This document shows positions 46,142-57,598 of a DNA stretch of 64,000 bases, piece after piece; position 1 is the first letter of the stretch; every line of letters starts with the position of its first letter. The notes beneath the pieces are model-generated. The model searched no databases. It worked only from the letters and a program-made list of their open reading frames with translations, and was not told the origin of the DNA. The translations under genes were made by a program, and so were the position numbers. Source of the DNA: Guyanagaster necrorhizus (Eukaryota > Basidiomycota > Agaricomycetes > Agaricales > Physalacriaceae); contig NW_025064887.1 of the NCBI RefSeq assembly GCF_019112545.1, positions 757,268 through 821,267 of the forward strand, read 5' to 3'.

Positions 46142-49100
46142 GTCTAAGGGCGCAATAGTAAAGGTTCCAGAAGCGAGGACATAAGCTCTTTATTAGCTGA
46201 AGATTTAAAAAAGGAAACGAGGCGAGGGGATGCATGCAAGTCCGAATGAAGGCTCGAATCACCGAGTTGGGATGTTTACACATAGACAGCCATCAGAGTG
46301 GGGCTATATCAGTGTAACCTCGCCCTGATCCGTCTTGCTGAAAATGTCCGTACCTCTTCCTCCGTCTGTCGCCTGCGAGATATGTAGACAACAATCCTTG
46401 GCCTTCAGCGATTAAACTAGGGAATTATCGTGCCAGAATGGGTCCCTTCCTTCAGATTTTGCGCGGCTCTGTGCGTCGGAATTCGAACCCCACAAAAATC
46501 TCCGACCGTACCTAGATGCATATAAGTACTCATCCGTGAACAACGCATTTGAAACGTACTGGAGATGTCATAGAGACAAAAAACGCGCTCGGCAGAGGCA
46601 AAATGTGTAATTTTCATGAAGGTCGTCGTTGAGACTCGAGAGAACGCGTCTTCTCTGTAAATTCCCACGCCCTGTCAAAATTAGTGTTGCCTTTTCCGTG
46701 CATCTGTCGATCCTTCATCATCAAGCAATGCCTCTACCAGAGAGCCCGACCCGTCGATTCTTCTGACAGGCTATGCATGCCGGTGGTAAATTTTGCGATA
46801 CCAACACTGAAAATACTCCAAGTTTGATGTCATTTAATACCTGATACCAGCATTACCCGCCCTTGGCAATCGACTCGTACGACTGCAGTGCTACCCCGGC
46901 CCTGTAGTCGCATGTATATTGGCGCGCGAATGCGGGGGTGGATATGATGTTTTGATTCGTCACAGCCTTGAACCCTGGATTGGTATACCCACTGCGATGT
47001 CCTTTTCGTCCCTTGTGGGTAAGCGAACTAGTCGTTTCATCAAACGGGCTTTCATCAGAGTCGGAATTGACCACGACTGACGCAATACCTTGGCGTCGAT
47101 TGTTACACTGAACTGACTGAAGCACTTCTGGCTCCCTGGTGTGTGTACAAGGACCTGGTCTAGTCAGGTTTTGTCCTACTCTTGTAGATGCCACACACTG
47201 CTATCAGTACACTTGCTTCGATTTCAACGGTAGTCAGACTCTTGCGCCAAAAGTTTATCATGCTGCAAGATGCCGATGAGTAAGGAGGTAACTGTCCGTT
47301 CTTCATGCGCATTCGAAATTCAAAAGCCGTTCCTCCAACAAGGGACTTTATCGTCTTGGCGTCATAGAAAGGGTGACAAGGTTTCTGGACTCTATACGTT
47401 GTACCGCCGATTTATCCTCAGAGGTTTTCCGACAAATGAGACAATCTATCCAAGTGAGCTTTCTACCAAGTTAAACACTTTAACGCCCCACCTCGCTCAC
47501 CGGCTTTGATCGAAACAATCAATAAGCCTCCCAATGGACTCCAAGTTGATCTTGCCTTATGGGCCAGAGCCAAGAATATTTTTTGAGTGTCTAATCCCCC
47601 CTGCTCTCTAATGTCGGCGATCTGATTGAGCAGAAATAAATAAACGTGTACGAAAGTATACGGACGGAATGCCACCTTCCGACGGCGCATGAAAGGAAAG
47701 CCGACCTTTTTTTCTAAAAAAAAAGGCACGATTGCTTAAGGCCTAGACTGGAGGCTGATCTCCGGCCTTCCCGAGAGAAGTGTGCTCGTACTCGCAGATC
47801 ATACAGTACTTCTTTTATCATCATTACCTCCAAGCTGTACGCGGTAAGCGCCATGATAATTCGTATCAGCGGCATTTTGCCATGTCAAGTGCTTCGGGAT
47901 CTAGGTGAGCATCGCACTTTTCACACAGCATGGTTCAAACGTTTCTTTTACTCAATCGAGTACGTAGGGTCGCGCCTCATGCGAAAGAGTCGTTGTCATC
48001 ATGCAATACATATAGTTATTTGTCTTCCACTGCGGGACCGCAACAATCTCGGGTTCTCTGCATTCTCCCAACCTAACAGCACGCACACTGCCATTGAACG
48101 TTGACAAATCGCAAAAACCACCTATTTTTACACAATGAGATCCTCGAAAACCGTTGGCGGCTCGCAAGGCGGTATTCTTGGCAGTCCGCGATCGCAGGAG
48201 GAATACATGATCGTCGCACCAAAGATATCAGAATGGCAGGCAGCGGGAATCTATCTAGGGGCTAAGGAGACAGCAACAACGATCTAGATGATTATCGAAG
48301 CCTAATTCAGTTGTTTTCAAGATGCTACTCTGCGCTAAACATATCCCACCAGCGATATATAGCAAGCACCGAGATATTGAAAAGATTCCTATTGCCAACA
48401 ATATATCCCATATGTGCCTATCAGGTCGTAGCGACCTTGAAAATACCTGTTACTTCTTGAACTGTATAGGCAACTCGCTGCATTGGATACCCATCTTTCT
48501 AGCCCTCCTCTAGAGCGAGTCGCCGTTGCCGCGTTATGGGAAAAATATTCAAAACTAAGTATCTCTTGGTAGATGCCGTCGTGCCACCTTTGCCGACGGC
48601 TAGCCTTTGAGTCTTTTTTTTTTTGATAATTGAATTAGATGTATCCATGTGTGCTAATCAGGGCTTTGCACGGTACGCCATAAAGTTACCTGCTCGTGGT
48701 ATGATCTGCAACTGCCCCAAGAAAATGTATTTTCTTCCTTCCAAAGTAACTTCCCTGTTGTACGTTTAATTGTGAACTCAGTGGTATGATTGTACCTCTA
48801 GCTTTGATCAGGAGATGATTACAGAAGCTTCAGTGTCGTCCTGAACTTCTCATCTTTCAATCTAAGGGTCAGCTTCGTCGTTCTGATCGGCAAAATAGGA
48901 CGCAGGGTAAACAGCTTCGATCCCGCGAGTAAACGCTCCTCTCACACCATTTAAGCATCCTTCACCACAACTATGCTCCAACCACATGGGCCCAGAAACC
49001 CGGAGCCGTGTTAAGGAAATTATGTTGGCCTGACAAAAGGAAGGGGAGAGGGGGGGAACAGAATGACACGACATGTGGCGTGGTAAGAGCTATTTTTCTG

Positions 49101-49414
49101 CCGAACATACAGGATCATTGGTTTGCACCACTGGCTTTTGAAATCCCAAACATCTCATTGGTGGACGCCCGCTCCTTTGCGCAGTCCGCTTGGAGGCTTG
49201 GTACGAACACGTGATGTGTGGCGACGTTTGATATGCCACGTGGATTGGCATTCCGAGATCGCCGAATGTCAAAGAATTGGACAACGGAAGGTTCATCATA
49301 GTATTCTTAGCCGATACGCAATATCTACGACTGCTTCTCCCGCTTCCTTGATGCCCTTGGATGCGATTACGGAAGCCGGCAACGAAAGCCGTAGTAAGCA
49401 GGGGTTGTGACTTG
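46142..49414. other. 3.3-kb gap between PKS and catalase genes with no supported gene
   Basis: The two flanking genes are divergent, so both promoters lie here. Open frames such as 46853-47194 (minus, 113 codons), 47463-47729 (minus) and 49090-49458 (minus) start with GTG or TTG, not ATG, and match nothing I know. Homopolymer runs (47709-47731, 48617-48625) are present. No tRNA, LTR or transposase motif was recognised. Confidence 0.4.
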
Positions 49415-49437
49415 CCAATTGCACAGGCTCTTATAAA
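49415..49437 (+). promoter_or_regulatory. CCAAT and TATA elements upstream of the catalase gene
   Basis: A CCAAT pentamer (49415-49419) and a TATAAA hexamer (49432-49437) lie 64-68 and 46-51 bases before the ATG at 49483. Order is canonical but they are unusually close to each other, so CCAAT function is doubtful; the TATA is in a sensible place for a short leader. Confidence 0.45.
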
Positions 49438-49482
49438 GGCCATGGCCCTTTTCTCCAACCCTCACTCTCGCCTCTGCACGAG

Positions 49483-51674
49483 ATGCGTGGTCCTACTAGC
49501 AGCCTGTCTCTCCTCAGCGCGATCTTCCCGCTCCTTGCCCGTGCAGCCGTCTCCGACACGAGCACGACCTTTGCCGCTTCTAATGGCGCTCCCATAGCCC
49601 AGCCGTATGCATGGTCGCGGGCAGGGCCCACTGGTCCTCTGTTACTGCAAGGTAAGTACCCTGATCATCGTTGCGTCTCCCTAAGCCTACCAAATACTTG
49701 TCGCCAGATTTCGCCTCCATCGATCTGCTCGCACATTTTGCCCGCGAACGCATTCCAGAGCGTGTCGTGAGTTCACCTGTATAACATTGTATTTCAGTAA
49801 TTTTGACCCGGTACTAGGTTCACGCTAAGGGTGCCGGTGCGCACGGGTACTTCGAGGTAACGCAGGACATGAGCAACATTACGTCGAGCAAGTTTCTGTC
49901 AACCCCCGGAACGCGAGCCAACGTCACAGTAAGGTTCTCCACTGTCGGCGGTGAACTCGGCAGTGCAGACACTGCGCGCGATCCCCGTGGTTTTTCCACC
50001 AAGATCCGGACTGACGAAGGCAATTGGGATTGGGTATTCAATGATACACCGGTCTTCTTCATCAGGGATGGCGCCAAGTTCCCTCATTTCATTCACACAC
50101 AGAAACGGAATCCTCAAACACATCTGAAAGATGCTGATATGTTTTGGGTGCGCTGTTTCGTTCCAACATTGCTCCTGTTTTGACACAAGATCAGGATTAC
50201 CTGTCTCTAAACCCCGAATCTCTTAACCAGGTCATGTATTTGTTTTCTGACCGTGGAACTCCGGATGGCTTCCACAATATGCATGGATATTCGGGCCATA
50301 CCTATAAGTGGACAAAGTCGGATGGTACTTTCTACTATGTAAAGACAACAGTCCTCAGGGACACCGGATTTAAGGTGAAAGCAGTGCACCAGATAAGAGA
50401 TTTCGCCTTTCGAAACTTACATTCATTTGTAGACCCTCGACAGAGTTACTGCGGTGACGTTAGCCGGGACTAATCCTGATTACGGTACTCAGGCACTCTT
50501 CGAGGCAATTGAAGCTGGTGACTATCCCACATATACTGTATACATTGTAAGAACTCTATTCTATACCTTTCCTGGCCTCATTCAAATCTTCTCAGCAAAC
50601 CATGACTCCCGAACAGGCCGAGGGATTCCGTTACAACATCCTCGATCTGACCAAGGTTTGGCCGCAGAACATATATCCTCTCCAGGAAATCGGAAAGCTA
50701 GTTCTCAATCAAAATCCCGAGAACTACTTCGCAGAGATCGAACAGGTACTATGCTCCATTTTCTCCGCAGTATGGCCGTTCGGGTTCTGACTATTCCCAG
50801 CTTTCCTTTGCACCGTCGAATATGATCCCATACATTGAACCGTCTGCAGACCCGGTCCTTCAGGCACGTTTGTTTTCGTATCCAGACACAGCACGACATC
50901 GCCTTGGTCCGAACTTCAACCAGCTCCCGATCAACTGTCCGCTTTTTTATCCGGCAAACTTTCAGCGAGATGGACGGGGAACGATCTTCAACCAAGGCAG
51001 CCGACCTAATTACCAAAGCAGCATAGAGCCCTTGACGTACCAGGAAAACCCCGGGTGGATCTATGGAGAAGGCTGCTCGGGAGGAGGTGCCTGCGATTAT
51101 GAACGGAGACGAAATCACGAGAATTTCATTGGCGCGGCGTACCGTGATCTCAGTCAATTCACCGAACGTAAGTGTTTCGTTATCTGGTATCTCCTTCGAA
51201 GTGGCCTCATGTCTTCTCGTTTCTGTTAATAGTCGATTTGGAGCAGCCACGGGGCCTTTGGGCCTACATCTGGAACGATACCCAACGCGCTGCTGCTGTT
51301 GGGAACCTCGCTTCGCACATGGTCAACATTAACAACGTCACGATAGCGAACAGACAACGTTCGTGTGCTATTTCCACTATCTTTCCCATCATCTTGACGT
51401 TGACGCTCCGCTAGTTTCTATTTTCACAGCCGTGAACAAGACTTTTGGAGATGTGAGTGTCTTTGTCGCGAAGAATTTGATGCACTCATCATTTGGTCTT
51501 GTGTAGAGCGTCGCCGCTGCCCTTGGCCTTCCTCCCGTGGACCCTATGGTAGTCATGAACATTTCCGAAGCAGTAAAATTCAGAACCTATATTGGGTATT
51601 CTGTTAACATAACGGCAATAGAGGGGAACTCTACCCTCCAGGAGATATCATATGACGACTATTACAGGGATTGA
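49483..51674 (+). CDS. Secreted heme catalase
   Basis: It breaks down hydrogen peroxide outside the cell or in the secretory path. ATG 49483 is followed by a signal peptide ([18 protein letters not shown]). Spliced exons give [20 protein letters not shown], then [15 protein letters not shown] (catalytic His), [37 protein letters not shown] (catalytic Asn), [32 protein letters not shown] and [20 protein letters not shown] (heme-ligand Tyr). The C-terminal exons ([34 protein letters not shown]) end at TGA 51672-51674. About 530 residues with 10 or so introns: a clade of small-subunit-sized catalases with signal peptide, typical of fungi. No break was found. A damaged second copy of its middle region lies at 63685-64000. 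Confidence 0.9.
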
Positions 51675-51902
51675 CGGAGACGCCTTTTGGGACTTTTAAA
51701 ACATGCTTTGCGTTATAAGTAGGGGCATTTGGATTGTCAGAGACAGTAAGTAAGACGTTATGTATGACTAGTATTCCACCCGGACCGGTAGGGCCGGGTT
51801 TCGGCGTTCTCCCTTTAGGGCTTCTCGGACAATGTTATAGTTTTGTAGCTCTTTCTAGCCAGCCACTCAATATACGCTGCTACCGCCATTAAGCCGTTCA
51901 GA

Positions 51903-52717
51903 ATGCACATCGACTTGTCAACTGGGATAAGTCTTGAGGCGGAACTGACATCTCCGTCAGATGCCGACCGGAATCACGGCGATGGTGGAAGCAATCTGGC
52001 GATATTCCTCCATCCATGGTCATGGTTGGGAGGCCGTATGCAAGACCCGTATGTTTCTTTTCATATCAAAAACAAAGGTTGGACTGACTTCCTTAGGAAG
52101 AGTGGTATCCTTACTGATGGACATCTTTGAAGCGCACAAGTCTCATTACTATCTTCTGCGGTACAACTCTCGAGGAGTCGGCAAGTCTTCAGGCTGGCCT
52201 TCATTGACCGGTCTGAGCGAGGGAGAAGATCTCCGGGCGCTCGTACAATGGGCGCTTGGAACTCTGGGGAACATTAGATCTCTCGTCATTGTGGTATGCA
52301 TGAGTCTCATCTGCGTTTCTTAAGAGTTGAAATTCACCACAGGGCTACTCTCATGGCTCGCTCATCGCATCCCTGCATTCGACACTACCCTCAAAGTCAA
52401 TAAAAGTCTCTCACATTCTTTTATCTTATCCACTCGGGCCAAGAGGGTGGCTGACAGCTTTCCATTCGAACACATACGATACAGCCTTGAGGAATCTCCT
52501 CTCCAGTCCAGACGCTCATGTACTCGTCGTATTCGGGGATCAAGATGACTTTACCGGCGTCTCAAAGTACGAGCGTTGGACCGAGGAATTGCGAAGGTTA
52601 GCTGGAACCGATGCCCAGCGATTAGAGATTGTTCGCGTCGATGGTGCCTCACATTTTTGGAGAGGCCAGGACGAACAGGTACTTGCTGCTGCGGTGGAAC
52701 GATGGTTGCAAGGATGA
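51903..52717 (+). CDS. Alpha/beta hydrolase
   Basis: A small predicted serine hydrolase of about 225 residues. Three exons: ATG 51903 gives MHIDLSTGISLEAEL and LAIFLHPWSWLGG (oxyanion-side HP.S.LGG); then VVSLLMDIFEAHK, LRYNSRGVGKSSGWPSLTG and EDLRALVQWAL. An intron at about 52293-52343 leads to GYSHGSLIASLHS (nucleophile Ser in G-x-S-x-G), VVFGDQDDFTGVSKYERW (Asp) and DGASHFWRGQDE (His), stop 52715-52717. The triad is complete and no signal peptide is visible, so it is likely cytosolic. It resembles the KANL3/Tex30-like and YPR147-type fungal hydrolases; substrate unknown. It lies 230 bases after the catalase stop. Confidence 0.8.
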
Positions 52718-53365
52718 CAGATCTGTAAGGCGGCACCACTGCCACAATTCACAAGTGCATTCTTTTATTATCCACTTTGAATTGTCCGAGATCTTTTTCT
52801 TCCGTAGCACTGGCATAGGTAACGAAATGCAAAGCTGGAGCTGGTTTTGATTATTTGTTGTGCATCAAATGATCAGGGCTAGACTGATAACTGAGATACC
52901 GATGATTGCATCATTTGAAAACCCGACTTTCAGTACTTTGAACGAATTGGAGCAGTGGGGTTCACTTTCTGTTTCATAATTGAGCAAAACCTATATCGTT
53001 GTGATATTCTACATTTCCAGAATGCACAGATATATGTATATTCCCGCACAAAACGTGAACTGAGTGTGTCGTTATAACTACCGGCAGCGACGGCGACGTT
53101 GCGGACAAACCCGAGCCAACTCGATCAGTCGCGAAGCGACGTCGTTACGACCAACTCCATTCGTATACCATCAGTTCTCTTTTGTTCTTCTTTCCTGAAC
53201 GTCACGACCTTTTCCTTTTGACCGTCTCTGTGTTCTCCAGGACTCTCGAAGGGTTTTTATTTTATTTTATTCAGGTCGTGCACCTCCAGTCGGCTTCAGT
53301 CCGTCCACTCATTATTCGTCGCTCTTTCCACCCAATCCGACGCCGACGTCGAAATCTCTTTTATC
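52718..53365. other. Intergenic DNA, no gene seen
   Basis: About 650 bases between two same-strand genes. The last 200 bases are pyrimidine-rich (TTCTTTTGTTCTTC, TTTTATTTTATTTTATT), as in leaders of highly spliced fungal genes, and probably form the promoter and 5' UTR of the SH3 protein. Nothing else was recognised. Confidence 0.4.
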
Positions 53366-54359
53366 ATGCCAGCAATCGTCATTCGAGATGAAAACTCTGA
53401 GGCGATGTCGAGTTCGTCTTCCCTTCGCCCAATTTACATTGCTGGATTTGTTCTAGTGGGTGTTCTACTGCTCGGTGTGGCACTCTGGCTTGCCATTAGA
53501 AGATATCGGCGATGGGCCCAAGCAAAGAGGGAAGGAAATCTTGGTGCCGCGTTCTTATCTGTCAAAGGACTCGTCAGAGACGGCAACGTCCACACCGAAA
53601 AGGCCCCCCTTCCCGAGTTCGTCTCCGATTCCTTCGCTTTTATTGAAATTATGCTTATTCCCGATTAGAAACCTACAAGCCATCCAGGGTTCTACGTTCT
53701 CTCGCGAGCAGCTCACTCGTTCTGTGATCCTACCAGATAAAGTGTTGATACCCAACCGTCCTGCTCCAGTGCAGGAGACCCCTCAAGATATCCTTGAATT
53801 CCACCGACAGTCGGGAAATTTCCCGCGTCCTTTCTCCCCTAAGCCCTTTGCGTTTGCTTTGACAGCTGCAGCCCCCAATCCCCGCGGCTCTATTGTCCAA
53901 TTAAACCGTTCATCAATGATCCGAAATTCCTTCATGAGCACTGCTAGCACAGTCAGCCGCTTTTCGGTTATATCTTCCAGCTCTTCAGTCGATTCATCCC
54001 CCACCACCGGTACGAATCGTAAAGTTCGCCAGCTGTTCAACCCCATTCTCCCCGACGAGCTCGTTACTACTCTCGGTGAGCGTCTCACAGTCGTCCAGTC
54101 GTTCGATGACGGTTGGTGTGTCGTTGGGAGAGAGAGCACGTCGAATTTCAACAACGCTAAATCTCTTTTCAAATCACCGAGTGCTCAAGCGGAGCCTAAC
54201 GTGGAGCTTGGTGTTGTCCCAGCGTGGTGCTTCCTAAAGCCCGTCAAAGGCCTGAGAGCTGAGCGACCCGTCCGAAGCACCAGCCTTGGAATAACCGTAC
54301 AGATGGAGGGTCCAGCGTTCTCTTCTAGAGAAGAGATCATCTCTTGGTCCAATTTCTAG
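53366..54359 (+). CDS. Single-pass membrane protein with C-terminal SH3 domain
   Basis: ATG 53366 gives MPAIVIRDENSEAMSSSSS, then one membrane span (PIYIAGFVLVGVLLLGVALW) followed by basic RRYRRWAQAKR, which predicts a cytosolic C-terminus. One 76-base intron (donor after PLPEF near 53621, acceptor before GSTFSREQL) joins the long second exon. This is Ser-rich and ends in an SH3 domain: VRQLFNPILPDELVTTLGER, VVQSFDDGWCVVGRE and VVPAWCFLKP (the ALYDY, W-C and P-x-x-F/L positions of the fold). Stop TAG 54357-54359; about 305 residues. The plan resembles yeast Fus1, a cell-fusion protein with one span and an SH3, but many fungi carry several unrelated versions, so no symbol is given. Confidence 0.8.
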
Positions 54360-56061
54360 GTTCCATCATATTTATTTATCCTTAATCCAACTTGAAGTAC
54401 GTACCTTGTCTCTTCAGATTAAGTTGCCTTTTCCGATTGTTTCAAACTTGCTACTCATTCCCAGCGCACAACCTCTCTTGCTGGTATCGAAGCGGTTGTA
54501 CTCGTACATACCCACCATTTGTTGAAATTGTTACCCACTTGGTATTTCTTATCCTTCCCATTCTGCCAGTGGCAGTTGATTACTTCGCTCGATAGTTTTT
54601 GTGTACATTTTGTGTTGTAGCTGTGTAGTGGTCCCTTGAGCACGGGAGTTCACCCATATCATTCGCGCACATGGAGCGGAGGATTCAATCAGTACATGTC
54701 ACAAAGTACGGTACCCGCCAATGTATGCATTGGAAGTATCGAAGTTGCGTAGAGCGAGATAAATTGTAGTTTGAATCTGAGACCCAAGGTACCAATGTCC
54801 GGTAATTGCCGCCTTGATGGGTTGACAAGTTGCTTGGATGTTCTAGCTATAGTGTGCACGCCAACCTTCAAAATATAGCCCACGAAAGCCCCCCGCCGGC
54901 ATTGGTTCTTCTGAACTTCGGATGGCTTCTGGTAGTTGATCATGTCTTCTCGGAAATAGCATCTATTAGCCCCCACACCAACCCAGTACCAGCTCCAAAA
55001 AAATCTCGCTCAGTACTCCGAGTCCGAGTCGGCCTTGATGAATAACGCTCAGTATGAGCCACTGTGAAAGACCGCATCTCGGACTCTCAGTGGGAACGGG
55101 GGAACACTGGATAGTCCGGGCCTGAGACACGTCCGACGTTGCGATCAACCTCGAGTAACGGTTCTGCTCAAACCTGGCTTGAAGGTGTTTTGTAGGCCAT
55201 TCTTGCTTCACAAGGCCAAAACGTACTAATTCATTTTAAATTTTTACCTCTGCGACCCAATGAAATCTTTCGGCGATTATATGGGGCATCTCGACCGAAG
55301 CTGGCAGGCATCGACACACACCAATCGCAAAATATTTGGCTCCAAGGATCGCAAAGTACAGAAGGTGTTTACTGACACGTCTTCTTCCACACTAACGGAG
55401 TACCTGATCTCCGAGTCTTGGCTATTTTAATGATCCACAGCCCATTAACCACGGCTATCGTTCTTGAGACATTTTTGCGGTACCCCTACGAACAAGTTAT
55501 TTATGATTCCCTAACGACCGTCTATTCTTCACGGTGGGCATAAATCATCGCTGTCATTATCTTTATGATGTCGATGACGGATCTTGGGGGGGTTAGCTAG
55601 ACCTGGGCCAATTTCAGGAGGACTCGTTACGATGGAGGTGACTTTTGGCAGTCCTAGAAGAGGATATGACGCTTTTGGGCACCATAGGAAGTAAGATACT
55701 CATCCTTTATCGATGGAAACCGTCTACGGTACAATTCCAAGCCTACAAGCATAATTCTGTTTCGAGAACACAACAGTTTTTATCTACAAGTAATCACATT
55801 CTAATCATTGCCTGGATAAATTATCTTTAGGAAGCATCATCAGGAAAATATTCATCTAGGAAGAACGTATCAGCTCTGAAATGTGAAGAACGCAAGATAA
55901 AATGATATAAAATCCGAATCCGAACTGTCTTGATGAAGACTGAAGGTAAGCCGTTTGGGAATCATGGTCATCATGTTATTCAAGTCATTGATACAGTTAC
56001 GTTTACAGAATGATTATGAATGTTCTTACACTTGTTGAAGCAGGGAATGAGTGATACATAG
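54360..56061. other. 1.7-kb stretch without a supported gene
   Basis: It lies between two convergent genes and should contain only 3' flanks. Short frames (54689-54976 minus, 54830-55045 plus, 55645-55830 plus) lack ATG or any motif. The DNA is AT-rich from 55640 on. Its length is large for a convergent gap in this compact region, so an unseen small or non-coding gene is possible. Confidence 0.35.
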
Positions 56062-57473
56062 CTAATAAGAAAGAGTTTCCACGATGGCATCGAAAACCCG
56101 GAGCGCATCAGGGATATGAAACTTCTCGTACTGAAGTGCCACAGGAGTGCTGTTCGTGTAACGACATGAGCACTTGAAATGAAAGATCAGAGGATGTTAC
56201 TCACTCCCATCCTGTTACTCGTTTGATGGGCGCGTCGAGCTTTAAGAAGCATCGTTGCTGTACTTGCGCACAGATTTCAGCACCTACACCTCCCGTCATC
56301 CCGGCTTCATGCACAACTATCAACCTCCCTGTACGATTCACGCTCTCAACCACTGTCTCAACGTCCCAGGGGAGTATTGTCCGCAGATCAATGAGCTCCA
56401 CCTGAGCTTTCCGCAGTGCGACAGGAACATGCTTCTCCATCTCTGGCGTTGGCGATGCAAGCATATGAATGGCGGCCTCGCAGTGATACACTGGCGTACC
56501 CCATGTCAACAATGTCAAATCGGAACCGGGAATAACCGTTTCAGCGCGTCCAACGGGAAGCGTGAAGTCATCCGTAGGCACTTGCTCGATGGCAGAACGA
56601 TAGAGGATCTTAGGCTCCATGAAAATGACAGGATTAGGGTCGCGGATAGCACTGAGAAGAAGACCTTTGGCTTGGATGGGAGAGCGAGGGATGATGAGTT
56701 TGAGGCCAGCAGCACCCATAAAGAAGCCTTCGGGAGACTGAGAATGGTAGAGTCCCCCATGGCCAACGGCCATAGTAGGTACACGGACAGTGAGCCCACC
56801 TACATTATACGACCCACCAGAACGATAGCGGATCTTGGCTGCCTCGTTCACAAGCTGGTCAAATGCAGGGTAAATGTAGTCCGCAAACTGGATCTCTGCG
56901 ATGGCGGTGTGCCCCATCAGCGCCATGCCTATACCGAAGCCGACGATGCCTTGTTCGGTCAAGGGGGTATTGAAGACTCGTTCACGACCAAATTCCTCTG
57001 CTAGACCCTGAAGACCTCAATGGAAATGGGTAAGGAGATCTAGCGCTGTCGCAAGTAACTTACCATTGTGCACCTGAACACACCACCGAAAGCGACGTCT
57101 TCACCGAATACGACGGCGTGGTCGTCCTTTGACATGGCTACACTGCATGCCGGTCAGTAGAGGCTCTCTACAGAACAAGACTCTCGTACCTCATCGCGTC
57201 CCGGACAGCCTGGTATAAATTCATTTTGCGCGTTTCTCTGCCACCGATGATGTTCTGCAAAGGTCCAGAATCATCTTCGTCGGTCCACATGAGCCCAGGG
57301 GTACGAATTGCTAAATCTCGCGTAGGCCGGAGCAGCGAGGATGTGGCTATTGAAGGTAGATGCCCGCCAGCAGGAGGGGGTTCCACTGCAGCTTCAGTAG
57401 AGTAACGGCGACAGAATTGTCTATGTTGCAATACACAGCGAGCTAAGGCATTGACCCTGGAGTTGGTAAGCAT
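56062..57473 (-). CDS. BCKDHB: Branched-chain 2-oxo-acid dehydrogenase E1 beta subunit (mitochondrial)
   Basis: This subunit of the branched-chain keto-acid dehydrogenase oxidatively decarboxylates keto acids from Leu, Ile and Val with thiamine diphosphate in mitochondria. ATG 57473 gives an Arg-rich presequence ([20 protein letters not shown]). Then come [32 protein letters not shown] (cofactor region), [35 protein letters not shown] and [15 protein letters not shown]. The C-terminal transketolase part has [13 protein letters not shown] and [18 protein letters not shown], then after an intron [18 protein letters not shown], stop TAG 56062-56064. About 410 residues in five exons, the normal length. 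It is divergent from the WD40 gene, with 125 bases between starts. Intact. Confidence 0.94.
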
Positions 57474-57598
57474 GAGAGATGACGAGGGCGAGAATGAAGA
57501 AGATCCGGTATCGTCATCAGGCGTGATAGCAATTAGTATTTGATCGACTTTGGCCGGAGACTACCGTGTCCTCCAGCTTCTCGTCATTGTCGTTGTCG
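57474..57598. promoter_or_regulatory. Bidirectional promoter between BCKDHB and the CreC-like gene
   Basis: Only 125 bases lie between the start codons of BCKDHB (minus, 57473) and the WD40 gene (plus, 57599), so the promoters must overlap. The piece is rich in TCGTC/TTGTCG repeats near the plus start; no TATA box was seen. The call rests on layout. Confidence 0.5.

Noticed and set aside
46471..46520. tRNA-like T-loop (GGTTCGAATTC on the minus strand)
   Set aside because: The T-stem does not pair and there is no A box or acceptor stem at the proper distance.
46853..47194. Minus-strand open frame of 113 codons
   Set aside because: It begins with GTG, has no ATG, no splice partner and no known motif; in a 3.3-kb gap one such frame is expected by chance.
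49090..49458. Minus-strand open frame of 122 codons upstream of catalase
   Set aside because: It covers the catalase promoter, has no ATG start and no recognisable motif.
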